This document shows, one piece after another, positions 6,746 through 19,200 of a stretch of 20,174 nucleotides of DNA. The notes beneath the pieces are model-generated. The model worked only from the letters and a program-made list of their open reading frames with translations. It made no database searches and was not told where the DNA came from. Source of the stretch: a virus; the IMG/VR virus record IMGVR_UViG_3300032288_006424, positions 1 to 20,174 of that record; one strand, 5' to 3'. The position numbers were made by a program, and so were the translations under genes. How positions within the stretch are numbered: position 1 is the stretch's first letter; each line of letters begins with the position of its first letter.

Positions 6746-9700
6746 ATGGCCAAGACTGCTAGACAAACCGCGATATTTGGTGTAGAAGACTGGAAAAGAC
6801 TGTACCAGACTTTCCGCGAAGCCGACTTCCAATCCTACGATTTTGAGACTCTGCGCAAGAGTTTTGTAGACTATCTCCGCGTTTATTATCCAGAAACATT
6901 CAATGATTACATAGAGTCATCGGAGTTTATCGCTCTGTTAGATGTCATGGCGTTTATGGGACAAGCCCTGGCATTCCGTAACGATCTCAATGCAAGGGAA
7001 AACTTCTTAGACACTGCCGAACGCAGAGATTCAGTGGTGCGCCTGGCCAACTTGGTTTCTTACACCCCCAAGCGCAACGAGGCAGCACAGGGATTTTTGA
7101 AAGTTTTTTCTGTTTCGACCACAGAAAATGTCATAGACTACAACGGTATAAACCTAGCCAATATCACAGTAGACTGGAATGATCCCACAAACGTTGATTG
7201 GTTAGAGCAATTCACGCAGATCATCAATGCTGCCCTGGTTGACAGCCAGAAATTTGGTCGTCCCGGCAACGAACAGAACATCCTAGGCGTGCGCACTTCT
7301 GAATACGCCATCAATCTAGTACCGGGCTTTTTGCCTGTGCTTCCTTATACTTCTACTGTAGATGGCATCAACATGCCGTTTGAAGCGGTAAGTTCCACCA
7401 GCGAAGGTCGCGATTATGTCTATGAACCAGCGCCCCGTCCTTCGGGAACTTTCAACGTCTTGTATCGCAATGATCAGTTGGGATTTGGATCGGACAACAC
7501 AGGATTCTTCTTCCTGTTCAAACAAGGTACATTGCAGAATCAAGATTTTAACTTGGCTGAAGCACTGACCAACCGTACAGTCAATATCAATATCGAGGGC
7601 TGTAACGACCAAGACCACTGGCTGTTTAAGTTAGATGATCTTGGCAGCATCGCCGATGAGTGGGATTATGTAGAGAGTATCTATGCTGGAGCAGTGGAAC
7701 AATTGCCCCCGGATCAGCGCCAATTATACAGCATCACCAGCCGAGCCAATGATCAGATCACTTTGACCTTTGGTGATGGTGTGTTTGCTGAAATACCGGT
7801 GGGCACATTCCGTGCCTATGTGCGTGCCAGCAACGGCTTAGAGTATATTATCAATCCCGAAGAGATGCAGGCCGTGGATCTCCAGATCAGTTATGTCAGC
7901 CGCTATGGTCGGCTAGAGACCTTGACTTTGGTCTGTGGCATCACTGAACCTGTGAGCAATGCGCAGGCACGCGAGACCATAGAAGAGATCAAGCAACGAG
8001 CCCCGGCCCGTTACTACACGCAGAACAGGATGGTCAACGGAGAAGATTACAACAACTTCCCATTCACCCGATACAATTCGATCATCAAGAGCAAGGCAGT
8101 GGCTCGCTCGGCAGTGGGTACAAGTCGCTACATCGATCTAACAGATGTCACTGGCAAGTATTCATCTACTAACATATTTGCATCCGATGGTTTGATCTAT
8201 AGAGAAAATCAACTTCCAACTTTTGATTTTGACTGGATCAACCGTAACGAGATAGTGGATGTGATCAACAATTCAGTAGAACCTCTGTTGCCCAGCCGAG
8301 GCTTCATACAGTTCTACTATGATCCTACGAATTTTCCTCGTGTGCCATTCACAGTATTCCAGCAGGGTTGGTTCCAGAGTACTCGATTGGTCAATGAGAC
8401 CACAGGTTATTTCTACATCAATTCGCCGGCACAACCTCAGCCCATCGGTGCCTACACCTCGGGCGCAAACAAGTACATCACACAGGCGGCCCTGATCAAA
8501 TTCGTTCCGCCAGCAGGATATTATTTTGACGCCAACAACAGGCTAGCAGCCGGGGTGCCCATTCGCGCCGACGAGAAATTGGTGATTTGGGCCACAGTCA
8601 CAGCAGTGGTATTGGATGGTACCAACAACGGATTGGGCAATCTCGAAGATGGTACCGGTCCTGTGACCATCAACAACTTCGTCCCTACCGGAGCCTTGGT
8701 CAGCCAAGTCATACCCAAGTTTGTCACTGACCTACCCTCTGCGCTGGAACAAAGCATGATCCAGCAGATTGAACTCTACAGAGATTTTGGACTGGGATAT
8801 GATTATCTTGGTACGGTCACGGGAACTGCTGGAACTTGGTACCTGATTACCTCCACAAATCTAGACAATAATGCTCCCTTCAGCCTGACTTATGCTGGCA
8901 ATACCACAGGTGCCGGCCTTGATGCGTCGTGGTTGATACAGTTTGTCACTGACGGTATAAATTATACCGTGACCAACAGGCAATTAGATTATCTTTGGGC
9001 ATCCGTGATCCAGACTAGATTTTTCTATGATGGCAGCCAAGAAGTCTATGATAGTCGCACCGGTCTAACCATTGCCGACTATATCCGAGCGCTTAAAACC
9101 AACAGCCGGCCTGACAGCAATGAACCGTTGACCGGAGATGTTGTCATGGATATCATCGCGCAACCAGTGGAGAGCGATGGCTTTGTCAATGATTATCAGG
9201 TAGTGGTCAGTTACAGTGACAGTGATGGAGATGGAGTAGCCGACGATCCAGATTTCTTTGATACACTGGTAGCACCCACGGTCAATGCTTCCCAGAAAAA
9301 AGTTTTCTTGGAATTGTTGACCGATACAGATGGACTAGAAAGATATCTCCCAGTGGCAGCCGGAGTAATCAATACAAGTTACGCCACCCTGGATGAAATA
9401 GAATTAGTCAAAGCACAGTTCATCGATGGGCAGTTATTTTACACGACCACCGAAGGTTATTTCTATAAACTAGTTATAACCACGGTCAATGGTATAGTAA
9501 ATCGCACCTTGGTTGAGCAGACTGCCTATATCAGCCGCACCGGTCGGCAGAGTTTGTATTTCCAATATAGACACAACAGCCCATTGACCAATGTCATAGA
9601 CCCCGGAGCGACCAACATCATTGATCTTTATGTGGTTACCCAAGAATACTATACCCAATATCAAAACTACATCAAAGATACCACTGGCACAGTACCTGAA

Positions 9701-10225
9701 CCTGCTATCCCCACCATTGCCCAACTGACCACGGCCTACAGTGGTCTCAATGACTACAAGATGATATCAGACAATGTGGTCCTAAATTCAGTGCTATTCA
9801 AACCTTTGTTTGGTGCCAAAGCCGCACCTGAATTGCGCGGTGTGATCAAAGTGGTGCGGGCACCCAATACCACGGCTTCGATCAGCGAGATCAAGAGCCA
9901 GGTCGTGGCAAACATGAATGATTATTTCAGTATAGACAAATGGGATTTTGGTGACACATTCTTCATGAGCGAGCTTTCGGCTTTCTTGCATGAGCGAATT
10001 GGATCTATCATATCTTCTGTGGTCTTGGTACCACTGAATCCTCTCAAAACATTTGGCGATCTCTATGAAATACGATCGGCACCCAATGAAATATTTGTTA
10101 ATGCCGTGACTGTGTCCGATGTAGAAGTCATTGATGCACTCACGCAGTCTGAACTCAGGACACAGTCTACTGTGTCAGGACTATATCCCACTGAGAACTC
10201 TTTGAGCCAAACAGGTGAATACTAA
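6746..10225 (+). CDS. 6: gp6-like baseplate wedge protein (baseplate J family), very long
   Basis: The 1159-residue protein resembles gp6, the wedge subunit that dimerises to form the inner baseplate ring and switches shape at contraction. The N-terminus carries the gp6 block ALAFRNDLNARENFLDTAER (74-93) and VVRLANLVSYTPKRNEAAQG. A baseplate-J-type core follows with LTFGDGVFAEIPVGTF (from about 340) and QRAPARYYTQNRMVNGEDY (417-435). The C-terminal region has LRGVIKVVRAPN (from 1030) and FMSELSAFLHERIGSIIS. T4 gp6 has 660 residues, so about 500 extra residues are present, mostly in the middle (roughly 450-1000). One acidic loop there, DSDGDGVADDPD (825-836), looks like a calcium-binding loop. 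A GAGGAA site at 6738-6743 and a late-promoter-like element precede the start. The stop overlaps the next start as TAATG, implying coupled translation. Confidence 0.9.
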   Translation: MAKTARQTAIFGVEDWKRLYQTFREADFQSYDFETLRKSFVDYLRVYYPETFNDYIESSEFIALLDVMAFMGQALAFRNDLNARENFLDTAERRDSVVRLANLVSYTPKRNEAAQGFLKVFSVSTTENVIDYNGINLANITVDWNDPTNVDWLEQFTQIINAALVDSQKFGRPGNEQNILGVRTSEYAINLVPGFLPVLPYTSTVDGINMPFEAVSSTSEGRDYVYEPAPRPSGTFNVLYRNDQLGFGSDNTGFFFLFKQGTLQNQDFNLAEALTNRTVNINIEGCNDQDHWLFKLDDLGSIADEWDYVESIYAGAVEQLPPDQRQLYSITSRANDQITLTFGDGVFAEIPVGTFRAYVRASNGLEYIINPEEMQAVDLQISYVSRYGRLETLTLVCGITEPVSNAQARETIEEIKQRAPARYYTQNRMVNGEDYNNFPFTRYNSIIKSKAVARSAVGTSRYIDLTDVTGKYSSTNIFASDGLIYRENQLPTFDFDWINRNEIVDVINNSVEPLLPSRGFIQFYYDPTNFPRVPFTVFQQGWFQSTRLVNETTGYFYINSPAQPQPIGAYTSGANKYITQAALIKFVPPAGYYFDANNRLAAGVPIRADEKLVIWATVTAVVLDGTNNGLGNLEDGTGPVTINNFVPTGALVSQVIPKFVTDLPSALEQSMIQQIELYRDFGLGYDYLGTVTGTAGTWYLITSTNLDNNAPFSLTYAGNTTGAGLDASWLIQFVTDGINYTVTNRQLDYLWASVIQTRFFYDGSQEVYDSRTGLTIADYIRALKTNSRPDSNEPLTGDVVMDIIAQPVESDGFVNDYQVVVSYSDSDGDGVADDPDFFDTLVAPTVNASQKKVFLELLTDTDGLERYLPVAAGVINTSYATLDEIELVKAQFIDGQLFYTTTEGYFYKLVITTVNGIVNRTLVEQTAYISRTGRQSLYFQYRHNSPLTNVIDPGATNIIDLYVVTQEYYTQYQNYIKDTTGTVPEPAIPTIAQLTTAYSGLNDYKMISDNVVLNSVLFKPLFGAKAAPELRGVIKVVRAPNTTASISEIKSQVVANMNDYFSIDKWDFGDTFFMSELSAFLHERIGSIISSVVLVPLNPLKTFGDLYEIRSAPNEIFVNAVTVSDVEVIDALTQSELRTQSTVSGLYPTENSLSQTGEY

Positions 10226-13200
10226 TGGTCCAGCGCCGCACTGTTGACTTACTGCCTGAAATTTTCCGCACCGAAACTAATCGTCAGTTTTTGGCTGCCA
10301 CCTTGGATCAACTCACGGCCGAGCCTAATCTCAAACGCACACAGGGATATGTAGGTCGGCGTGTGGGACCTGGGGTCAACCCCGCAGATAATTATGTCAC
10401 TGAACCCACAGCAGTCCGTCAAGATTATCAACTAGAACCTGCTGTGACTTTCTTCGAACCTGAGACCAATCGGGCCTTGGATGCCATCACCTATCCTGGC
10501 ATGATAGATGCGCTGAACTTGCTGGGAGCCAACACTCAGAGACAAGATCGTTTATGGGAAAGCCAATATTATACCTGGGATCCGTTCTGTGATCTCGACA
10601 AGTTTGTAAACTACAGCCAATATTACTGGTTACCATCTGGCCCTGACTCGGTAGATGTTTTCACTGGCATAGTACCGTTGACCGACGCCTGGGAGGTTAC
10701 TCGTGGACAGACCTCCTATACTTTCAGTGATGTTGCCGGAAACAATCCAACTTTGACTTTGGTCCGCGGTGGAAATTACACATTCACTGTGAATCAAACT
10801 GGAACTCCTTTCTACATCCAGGCTGCCCTGGGGATTTCAGGCCTGATGCCTGGCACTGACAATATCAGCAGCCGCGGAGTCATGGGTGTGCTCAACAACG
10901 GTGAAGACAATGGCACTGTGACCTTTGATGTACCGTTCAAAGATGCGCAGAGTTTTTACACCAACATGCCTTACACAGGTCAAGCAGCCGGCAAGCCCGC
11001 TGGTACAGTAGATTTGCTGACCAATCTCAACTTTGACCAGATCAACAATGTCTATGTCAACACTTTCTTGGCACAGAACCCATCGGGCATAGATGGAGTC
11101 ACTGGACTTGATGGCTTGACCGTGGCATTCTTGAATCAAGAACCAGATCCTGAGTCCGGTGGTTGGCTGCTTACTACACAGTTTGACCCTGAATCACAGA
11201 TGTCATTTACCGTGCCCACAGGCAACAGATCTGGATCGATATCAGTGGTCAGTGCCACATTTGACAATATCAATGATACTGCTACCTTCTTCTTTGCTGC
11301 TATTTCGGGCAGTGCTCCTTTTGTGCCAGGATGCCAGATACAGGTAACCGGTGCCAGCCCCAGTGATTACAATGGTACTTGGACAGTTTTGTCATGCACG
11401 ATAGACTCAGTCACTGTGGCGGCCAATGGAATAACAGCATCGTGGCTGGCAGGCGGCGTCATGCAAGGACTTGGTTTATTCCAAAATTTAACGACCACGA
11501 CCAGCGGTTCCGGGGTCGGAGCACAGATAACTGTGAACTTGCCATTGGGCTCTGGTTCATATGCAGACATTGATGCTTCTGTCATAGTCTCTTCGCCTGG
11601 GTCCGGATATAACGTTGGAGATATTCTCACGATATCCGGTGATCAATTGGGAGGCACTACTCCGGCCAATGACCTATCGTTGGTAGTGACTGCCAACAGC
11701 AACAACGGACAGATTGGTAGTTTTGACACACAGACTTATGACCAAACTACTGTACTCTCGGTAGCAGATCGATACAGTATCTGGTTGATCCAATATCAAT
11801 ATGACAATGATGGCAATGCTATATTGCAATTGACACCCGTGCTGCCAGTCTCCCAACTGACCAAATTTAGGATTTTATTTGGTACCCAGTATTCCAACAC
11901 CGCATGGTTTAAAAACGCAATTGGCTATTTCGAACAGATTCCTCTGTTGACCGCTAGCCTGGATACTTTGTATTACCAGGATGCTACTAATCCTTTGTTG
12001 TTTGGAAAGATACAGTTGATCGATCAATCAGATTTCACACCGATCAATGTTGACGACATCATTGGCGCTAAAAATTATACCAGCCCAAACGGGGTAATTT
12101 TCACCAATGGACTCAAAGTCCAGTTCCGTGGGACTACTAACCCGACGAACTATAGCAACCTTGAGTACTATGTAGAAGGTGTAGGAAGTGGACCTGGGAT
12201 AGACGCAAGGGTAGGGTTCATTGATGGAGAAGCCTATTTTGGTCCTTGGCACTATTATTTGGGACAAAAATTAACAGGAGCTGTCCATACCGACACTACC
12301 TTCCAGCAATACATCTACGACACAGTAGCGGAAAGTCTTGCCAACCAAGGTGCTGGATATCCCGAGGGCGCACCATTGCCTAACGAACCGCAGCAAGGAG
12401 CCACCTTGGGCAATGGCATAAGACTGCTGCCAGTCACAGATTTTGTCACACCTGAGACTTATACAGTCAGCGCCACTGTACCTTTTGATAGCTTACCGTA
12501 TGATGTAGGAAACTACGACTCTACATTGAATGCGCCAGTAGTTCCAGACTATCTGACAGTAAATCGGGCCAGCCGAGATCTTAATGCTTGGACGCGAAGC
12601 AATAGATGGTTCCACAGAGATGTGATCCAAGCCACTGCTGATTACAATAATCAGATCGCTGTGTTTGACAATGCACAAAGAGCTAAAAGGCCTGTGATTG
12701 AATTCCGCGCCAACATGCGATTGTGGGACTTTGGTACCCAAGGCAAACAGCCAGTCAATATCATAGATTTCGGCCAGAGCAATGCATTACTCAATGTCAA
12801 CGGTAGCACCTTTTATGCCACTGATGGATATGCTCTAGTCGATGGGTCTACTGTGATCTTTGCCGCGGACGAAGATCCAGATGTGCGTAATCGCGTGTAT
12901 CTAGTGAGATTTATCGATCCCGACGGCCTAACTACTACACAGCCCGTGATCGATCTTGAACCTCTTACTTTTGGCCAGGCCTTGGTAGATCAAAATGTGG
13001 TCATACTCAGCGGCAATACACTGCAAGGCAAATCTTATAGATTCGATGGTGCTGACTGGATCCTGGCGCAACAGAAAACCAGTGTGAATCAAGCGCCTCT
13101 ATGGGATGTGTTTGACAGCCTGGGACGCAGTCTTGGCGACCGCGACACCTATCCTTCGACTACTTTTGAAGGCAGCAAATTATTTGGTTATGCGCTGGGA

Positions 13201-16200
13201 GGAACCAGCCAAACTGATCAAGTTCTAGGATTTGCTTTAAAATATCTCAACATCAACAACGTTGGCGATATAGTTTTTGACAACTATTTTTATAATGATA
13301 CATTTTTGTATGTGCAAAACAATGTCAGCACCACTGAAAACATCAGCATTGGTACAGCACGCCAGTACATTGATAGAACTCTATTTTCCGGCCTTATTGG
13401 CTGGCAGACAGCAGCACAAGAAAATCGTAGCAGACAAATTTTCCGATTTGTCTACGACGGAACTCCGTTGATTTTAGATGTGCCCATTGATCAGGAATCT
13501 ATATTTGCTCCTCTGCAGATATTCCAAGGCACAGAGTTTATCGATCCCACACAGTACACAGTGAACTTGCCCGGAAATGGTAGCACAGTCATAACCTTGA
13601 CTGATTCCCCGATCATCGGTGAAATCATTGAAGTACAGGCTATCAGCGATGTGGCATCAGAGGTAGCGTTTTACCAAGTTCCTTTGAACCTAGAAAATAA
13701 TCCTCTCAATGAGGATTCCACAGCATTTACACTGGGCACGATCCGCACCCATTATCAAGGCATTGGTCAAAATCTGCGCACTATACAGGGTGCCATTGAT
13801 GGTGCCAATAACACCAGAGATCTTGGAGACATCCTAATCTACGGAGACAACATTGTACAACACAGTGCTCCTTTGACGCTGGCAGGTAGTTTCTTGCGCC
13901 GGCGACAGTACGAAGCCGCTGCGTCTATACAGTTTAACAGCAACGAGTACCAAAAATTCAAAGCCAGATTGATCTCTTTGGCTGCCAATGGAGACTATGT
14001 CAACAATACACCTACGCAGGTGTTGGATTCAGTCTTAGACGAGATATCATCAACTCGAACTGACATCAGCCCATTTTACTGGTCAGATATGTTGCCACAC
14101 GGTGGAAACTATACTACTACCACTTATACCTATTCGGTTATCTCTACACCGACTTTCCCTACGCAACAGACTTACAATTTTACTCAAAGCAATTACCAAG
14201 CGTTGAGCGTTTACCTTAACGGCACTTTATTACAACGCGGATCTGATTACACTGTGGCCGAAGACGCTGCCAACTTCACGATCACTTCTGCATTGATTGT
14301 AGGTGATGCTATTGTTGTAAGAGAATACTCTGCTACCTATGGAAGTTATGTTCCTAATACACCAACCAAGATGGGCTTGTATGGAGCTTACCGACCAGAA
14401 ATCTATCTCGACGAAACCTACATCACTCCAACCATGTGTATCCGTGGGCACGATGGATCGGTTACCGTGGCCTATGGTGATTATCGTGACGATGTGTTGC
14501 TAGAGTTTGAAAATCGTATCTTCAATAACATAAAGATAGTAACTCCCATACCATTGACTGCAGACGAGGTCATCCCAGGCCAGTTCCGCGAGACTGAGTA
14601 TTCATTGTCTGAAATCAATACCATACTGGCACCAGATTTTTTAAGTTGGGTAGGATGGAACAAACTCAATTATACCGAGCAGACCTATCTCAACGATGAT
14701 GGATTCACCTGGAACTATAGCCAAAGTGCAAACAAATTATCCAGTGATCCTTTGCCTGGAGGTTGGCGAGGTATTTACAACTATTTTTACGATACTATCT
14801 ATCCCAATACCAGACCATGGGAGATGCTGGGATTCAGCGAAGAACCCACTTGGTGGCAAGATTACTACGGACCGGCTCCGTATACCTCGGGCAACACCGT
14901 GCTATGGCAAGATCTTTCCCAAGGACTAGTTCGAGATCCCAATGGTGAGTATATCTTGCCTCAGTACATACGACCTAACTTGCTGGATGTCATACCCAGT
15001 GACACGGAAGGTGCTTTGATACCTCCCATCGATTCTACCGTGGGCAACTATGATCGCACATCGTTCCGTCGCAGTTGGATATTTGGTGACGATGGCCCAG
15101 TAGAGAATGCCTGGCGTACTTCTTCGGCGTGGCCTTTCGCTGTAATGAGATTATTGATGTTAGTGAAACCGGCCAAGTTTTTCAGCCTGTTTGGAGACAG
15201 AGATCGATATGTCTATGACGAGACTCTAGGCCAATATCTATGGAACCAGAGATATCGACTGGATTCTGCCAATCTCAGTCCGTTGTATGGCGATGGCACC
15301 AGCCGCGCTAGTTATATCAACTGGGTCATAGACTACAACCGACAGTTGGGTGTAAACAGCACGACAACATTGACTGATTTTCTAGCCAACACTGATGTGC
15401 GCTTGGCCTGGCGAGTGGCTGGGTTCACTGATAAGAGACTGATGAAGATCTACACCGAGAGATCTACTCCCAATAGCCAGAATGAAAGCTTGTTGCTGCC
15501 AGACGAAAGTTATCAGATATTGCTGTACAAAAATCAGCCTTTCCAGCAGGCAGCATACAGTTCGATCATCGTCCAGACTACCACAGATGGTTGGCAGGTT
15601 TTTGGCTACAGCGCATTCACTCCTTACTTCCAGATCTTGACCAGCGTGCCCAATGGCAACACATTCTTGGTTGAAGCCGGTGGTGCTTCTGCACGCATCG
15701 CTTTAGATCACAGCAGCGATGTGGTGCAAGTCCCCTATGGTTATACCTTCACAAATCGTACTGCAGTCTGCGATTTCATCTACAGTTATGGACTGTTTTT
15801 GTCTCAACAGGGCTTTGTAGTTGACACACAGGAAAATGGATACACCATGGATTGGACCCAGATGTGTCAAGAGTTCTTGTATTGGTCAAATCAAGGATGG
15901 GCTCCTGATTCTATAATCAATCTTAACCCCGGAGCCCTCAAGGTATCAGTAACTAGGCCAGGCGCGGTGGTAGACAGTCTCACAGATCTGCGTCCAGAGA
16001 ATCTCATACTGAATCAAAATCGGCAACCGTTGCCTTCGGGTGAATTAGTCATTGGTCGACTGGATAATACCTTTACGGCACAGACACTGAGCAACAATAC
16101 TATCAATTACCTCAATGTCAGCCTTACTTCCTACGAACATCTAGTGGTACTTGACAATGTGTCAATATTTGCTGACTTGATATATCAACCAGTCACAGGC

Positions 16201-19200
16201 GCTCGGCAAAGCCGAGTTTTAGTGTCGGGCTATATTTCCGGTGATTGGAACGGTACAGTCAATGCTCCTGGATTTGTTCTCAACCAGACTGATAGCATCA
16301 TTGAGTGGATACCCAATCGGAAATACACCAAGGGACAGATAGTCAAATTCAAAAATGAGTACTGGGCTGCTTCGACCATCATTGAACCATCACAGGAGTT
16401 TGATTATACGCTCTGGCTCAAGAGTGATTTTGATGAGATCATGCAAGGTCTATTGCCCAACGCGGCCAACGCCAGCGACCAGTTGGCCGGTGCTTACTCG
16501 GTGTTTTCGGCCAACCTCGAGGGAGAGGTAGATTTATTCAGCTACGGACTCATTGGATTCAGACCGCGAGAGTATATGCAGGCTCTCAACATCAGCGACA
16601 CCAGCCAAGTCCAACTATATCAGCAGTTCTTGGGCAGCAAAGGCACCTTGCGCTCGGCCGAGATTTTCTCTTATGCAGATCTAGGCAAAGAGACCGCCCA
16701 GTATGATATCTTTGAGTATTGGGCTATCAATCGTGCAGAGTATGGTGCCACCGCCAATAGAAATTACATCGAGTTCAGGCTTGAGCAGCAGAACTTGTTG
16801 TCGGATCCCTCTACATTGCAGGTCATTGATCCTACGGAATCCAGCCAAGCTGATCAGACACTATTGGTCAGTGGAATCTGGAAATCCAGCGACACAATCA
16901 CATCACCAGATTATCTTCCCACAACATTGCTACCGGTTGCAGACGCGGTTTTCCCCACAGCCGGTTATGTAAATCTCGATGATGTGGATTTTTCAATCAT
17001 GGAACTGGGCAACGCTGCATCAGAAGAATTCAATATCACGGGCAGCGGAACAACAGTATGGGTGGCCAAAGTCAACAACTACGATTGGAGTGTGTATCGA
17101 CTGCAATCATTGACAGCCACAGTGCTTGAAGTGTCAGACAATCTTGATGGCAGATCGTTGGCACAGTTTGACATGGATCACGGTTTGGTAGCAGGTGACT
17201 GGGTAATAATCCGTGAGTTTGATCCAGTGGTCGATGGCTCTTATAGAGTTATATCTACTCCTTCGTTATCGTCGATTATCATCAGTCTGTTGATCACAGG
17301 ACAGCAGACGTCGATCACAGGCACCGGCATAGCCTTTACCTTGCAAACAGCCAGGGTGGCACAGGCATCTGATGTGGTCACATTGCCCTATGCCAATAGT
17401 GTTGTGTCGGGCAACAAAGCCTGGGTAGACAACGACGGAACCGGGCACTGGGAAGTGCTTGAAAAGACCGAAGTATTCCAAATAAATCTCGATACTACCA
17501 TAGATGCCGAAACAGCAGTGGCCAACAACCGGTTTGGCGCCAGCGTGACACAGGGATTCAATAATCTAGCAGCCATGGTAGGAGCTCCAGGATATCTAGT
17601 GTCAGGCGATGACAGTGTGCTCAAACCTGCTGGTGGGGTTTACAATTATACCAAGGCCACGGAAGCCGCCAGTTTTGAATTTAACTTTATACAGACCTTA
17701 GATACTGCGGATACTGCCGGGTATGGATCTGCCATGGATATGGGCGATCAAACCTGGGCAGCTGTGGGAGCTCCGGGCAGCGATGCCGATCGTGGTTACG
17801 TGGCCATGATCTATAATCCGCCTACCAGCACAGCCTTCCTACAGAAGCAACTGCTAATCGGCGACATCGATGGCAGATTTGGAACCAGTGTTGCTGTTGC
17901 CAACAATGAGCGCTGGTTATATGTAGGTGCCCCCGGTAATGATCAAGTTCATGTCTATGCCCGGATAGATGTTGAATCGCAGATTATCACTTATGTGACC
18001 ACTGGATTAACTTCTGTCTTTAATTACGACAACAGCATCGTGGTAGATAGCGGATCCGCAGCCGACCAACTGGTGGTCGTGCTCAACGGTCAAGAGTTAG
18101 TACCAGGAGTAACCTATACCACCGGTGCAGGATCAGTCATACTAACATCAGTTCCAGTTGTTGGACAGTCTTTGTATATCGCCCGCCGCACAAATGACAC
18201 TTACATTGGTGATGGTAGCACCACCACCTTCTTTGTTGACAACATCTATACCTTGAACAATCTAGTGAACGAACCGGAAGCAGTGACCGTTTTAGTAAAC
18301 GATGTGCTGCAACGACTCAACATTGATTATGTGATAACACCCTCTGGAGAAGTTGATTTCTTCTCTGGCCCTGCACTTGGCACAGCCATCAAGCTGATTT
18401 CTGGTACCTACTTCCGTAGCGTGCATACCATACAAGGTACTGGTTTGTCAACTCCAGCACAGTCTGGATCTAATTTTGGTCGGTCAGTGGCGACCACAAC
18501 AAATGGCAGGATGGTAACCATTGGTTGCCCGGATCAGGATGTCACGGTAGATGGTGACACTTACACCGGTGCTGGTCAGGTATTCATGGTTGGTCGCACA
18601 GTGCAAAACATCCAAGTAACCAATGCCACAGTTGAAATCTATACTTCTGTGAGAAATTTCAGTAGCATCAATGCTCCCATTGCTGTGCAGGTCAACGGAG
18701 TCTATCTTGTCGAAGACAATGGATACAATCTCAATCCACAGTATTCTGTGAATTATACCAACGACACAGTGACTATATCTGATTATGATCTCGCTGTGGG
18801 TGATGTCATTACCATCGAGTCCAACAATTTTGATCTTGTGCAAGTTATCACATCAGATAATCCTCTTGAAGGCGCACAGTTTGGATGGGATGTTGATCAG
18901 TGCTTCAACAATTGCAGCATCTATCTAGGTGCACCCAGAGACAGCGCTGTTCTACCTCAGGCTGGTAAAGTAGAATTCTGGCAGAATGCACCCAGGGTAT
19001 TTGGTACTATAACCAGTCCGGTAGCCGGTGAGATATCATTGACTGCCGATCAGTATCTTGGCATCAATGGTTATTTGGTACAACTCTCAGATCCTGTGAC
19101 ACACAACAGCAGCAACACATATATCGCAGGCGATCTTGTGAAGTCCGGTAGCAATCTATTCCGTGCAAGGATTGCAGTACCCGCAGGTACTGCTATAACA

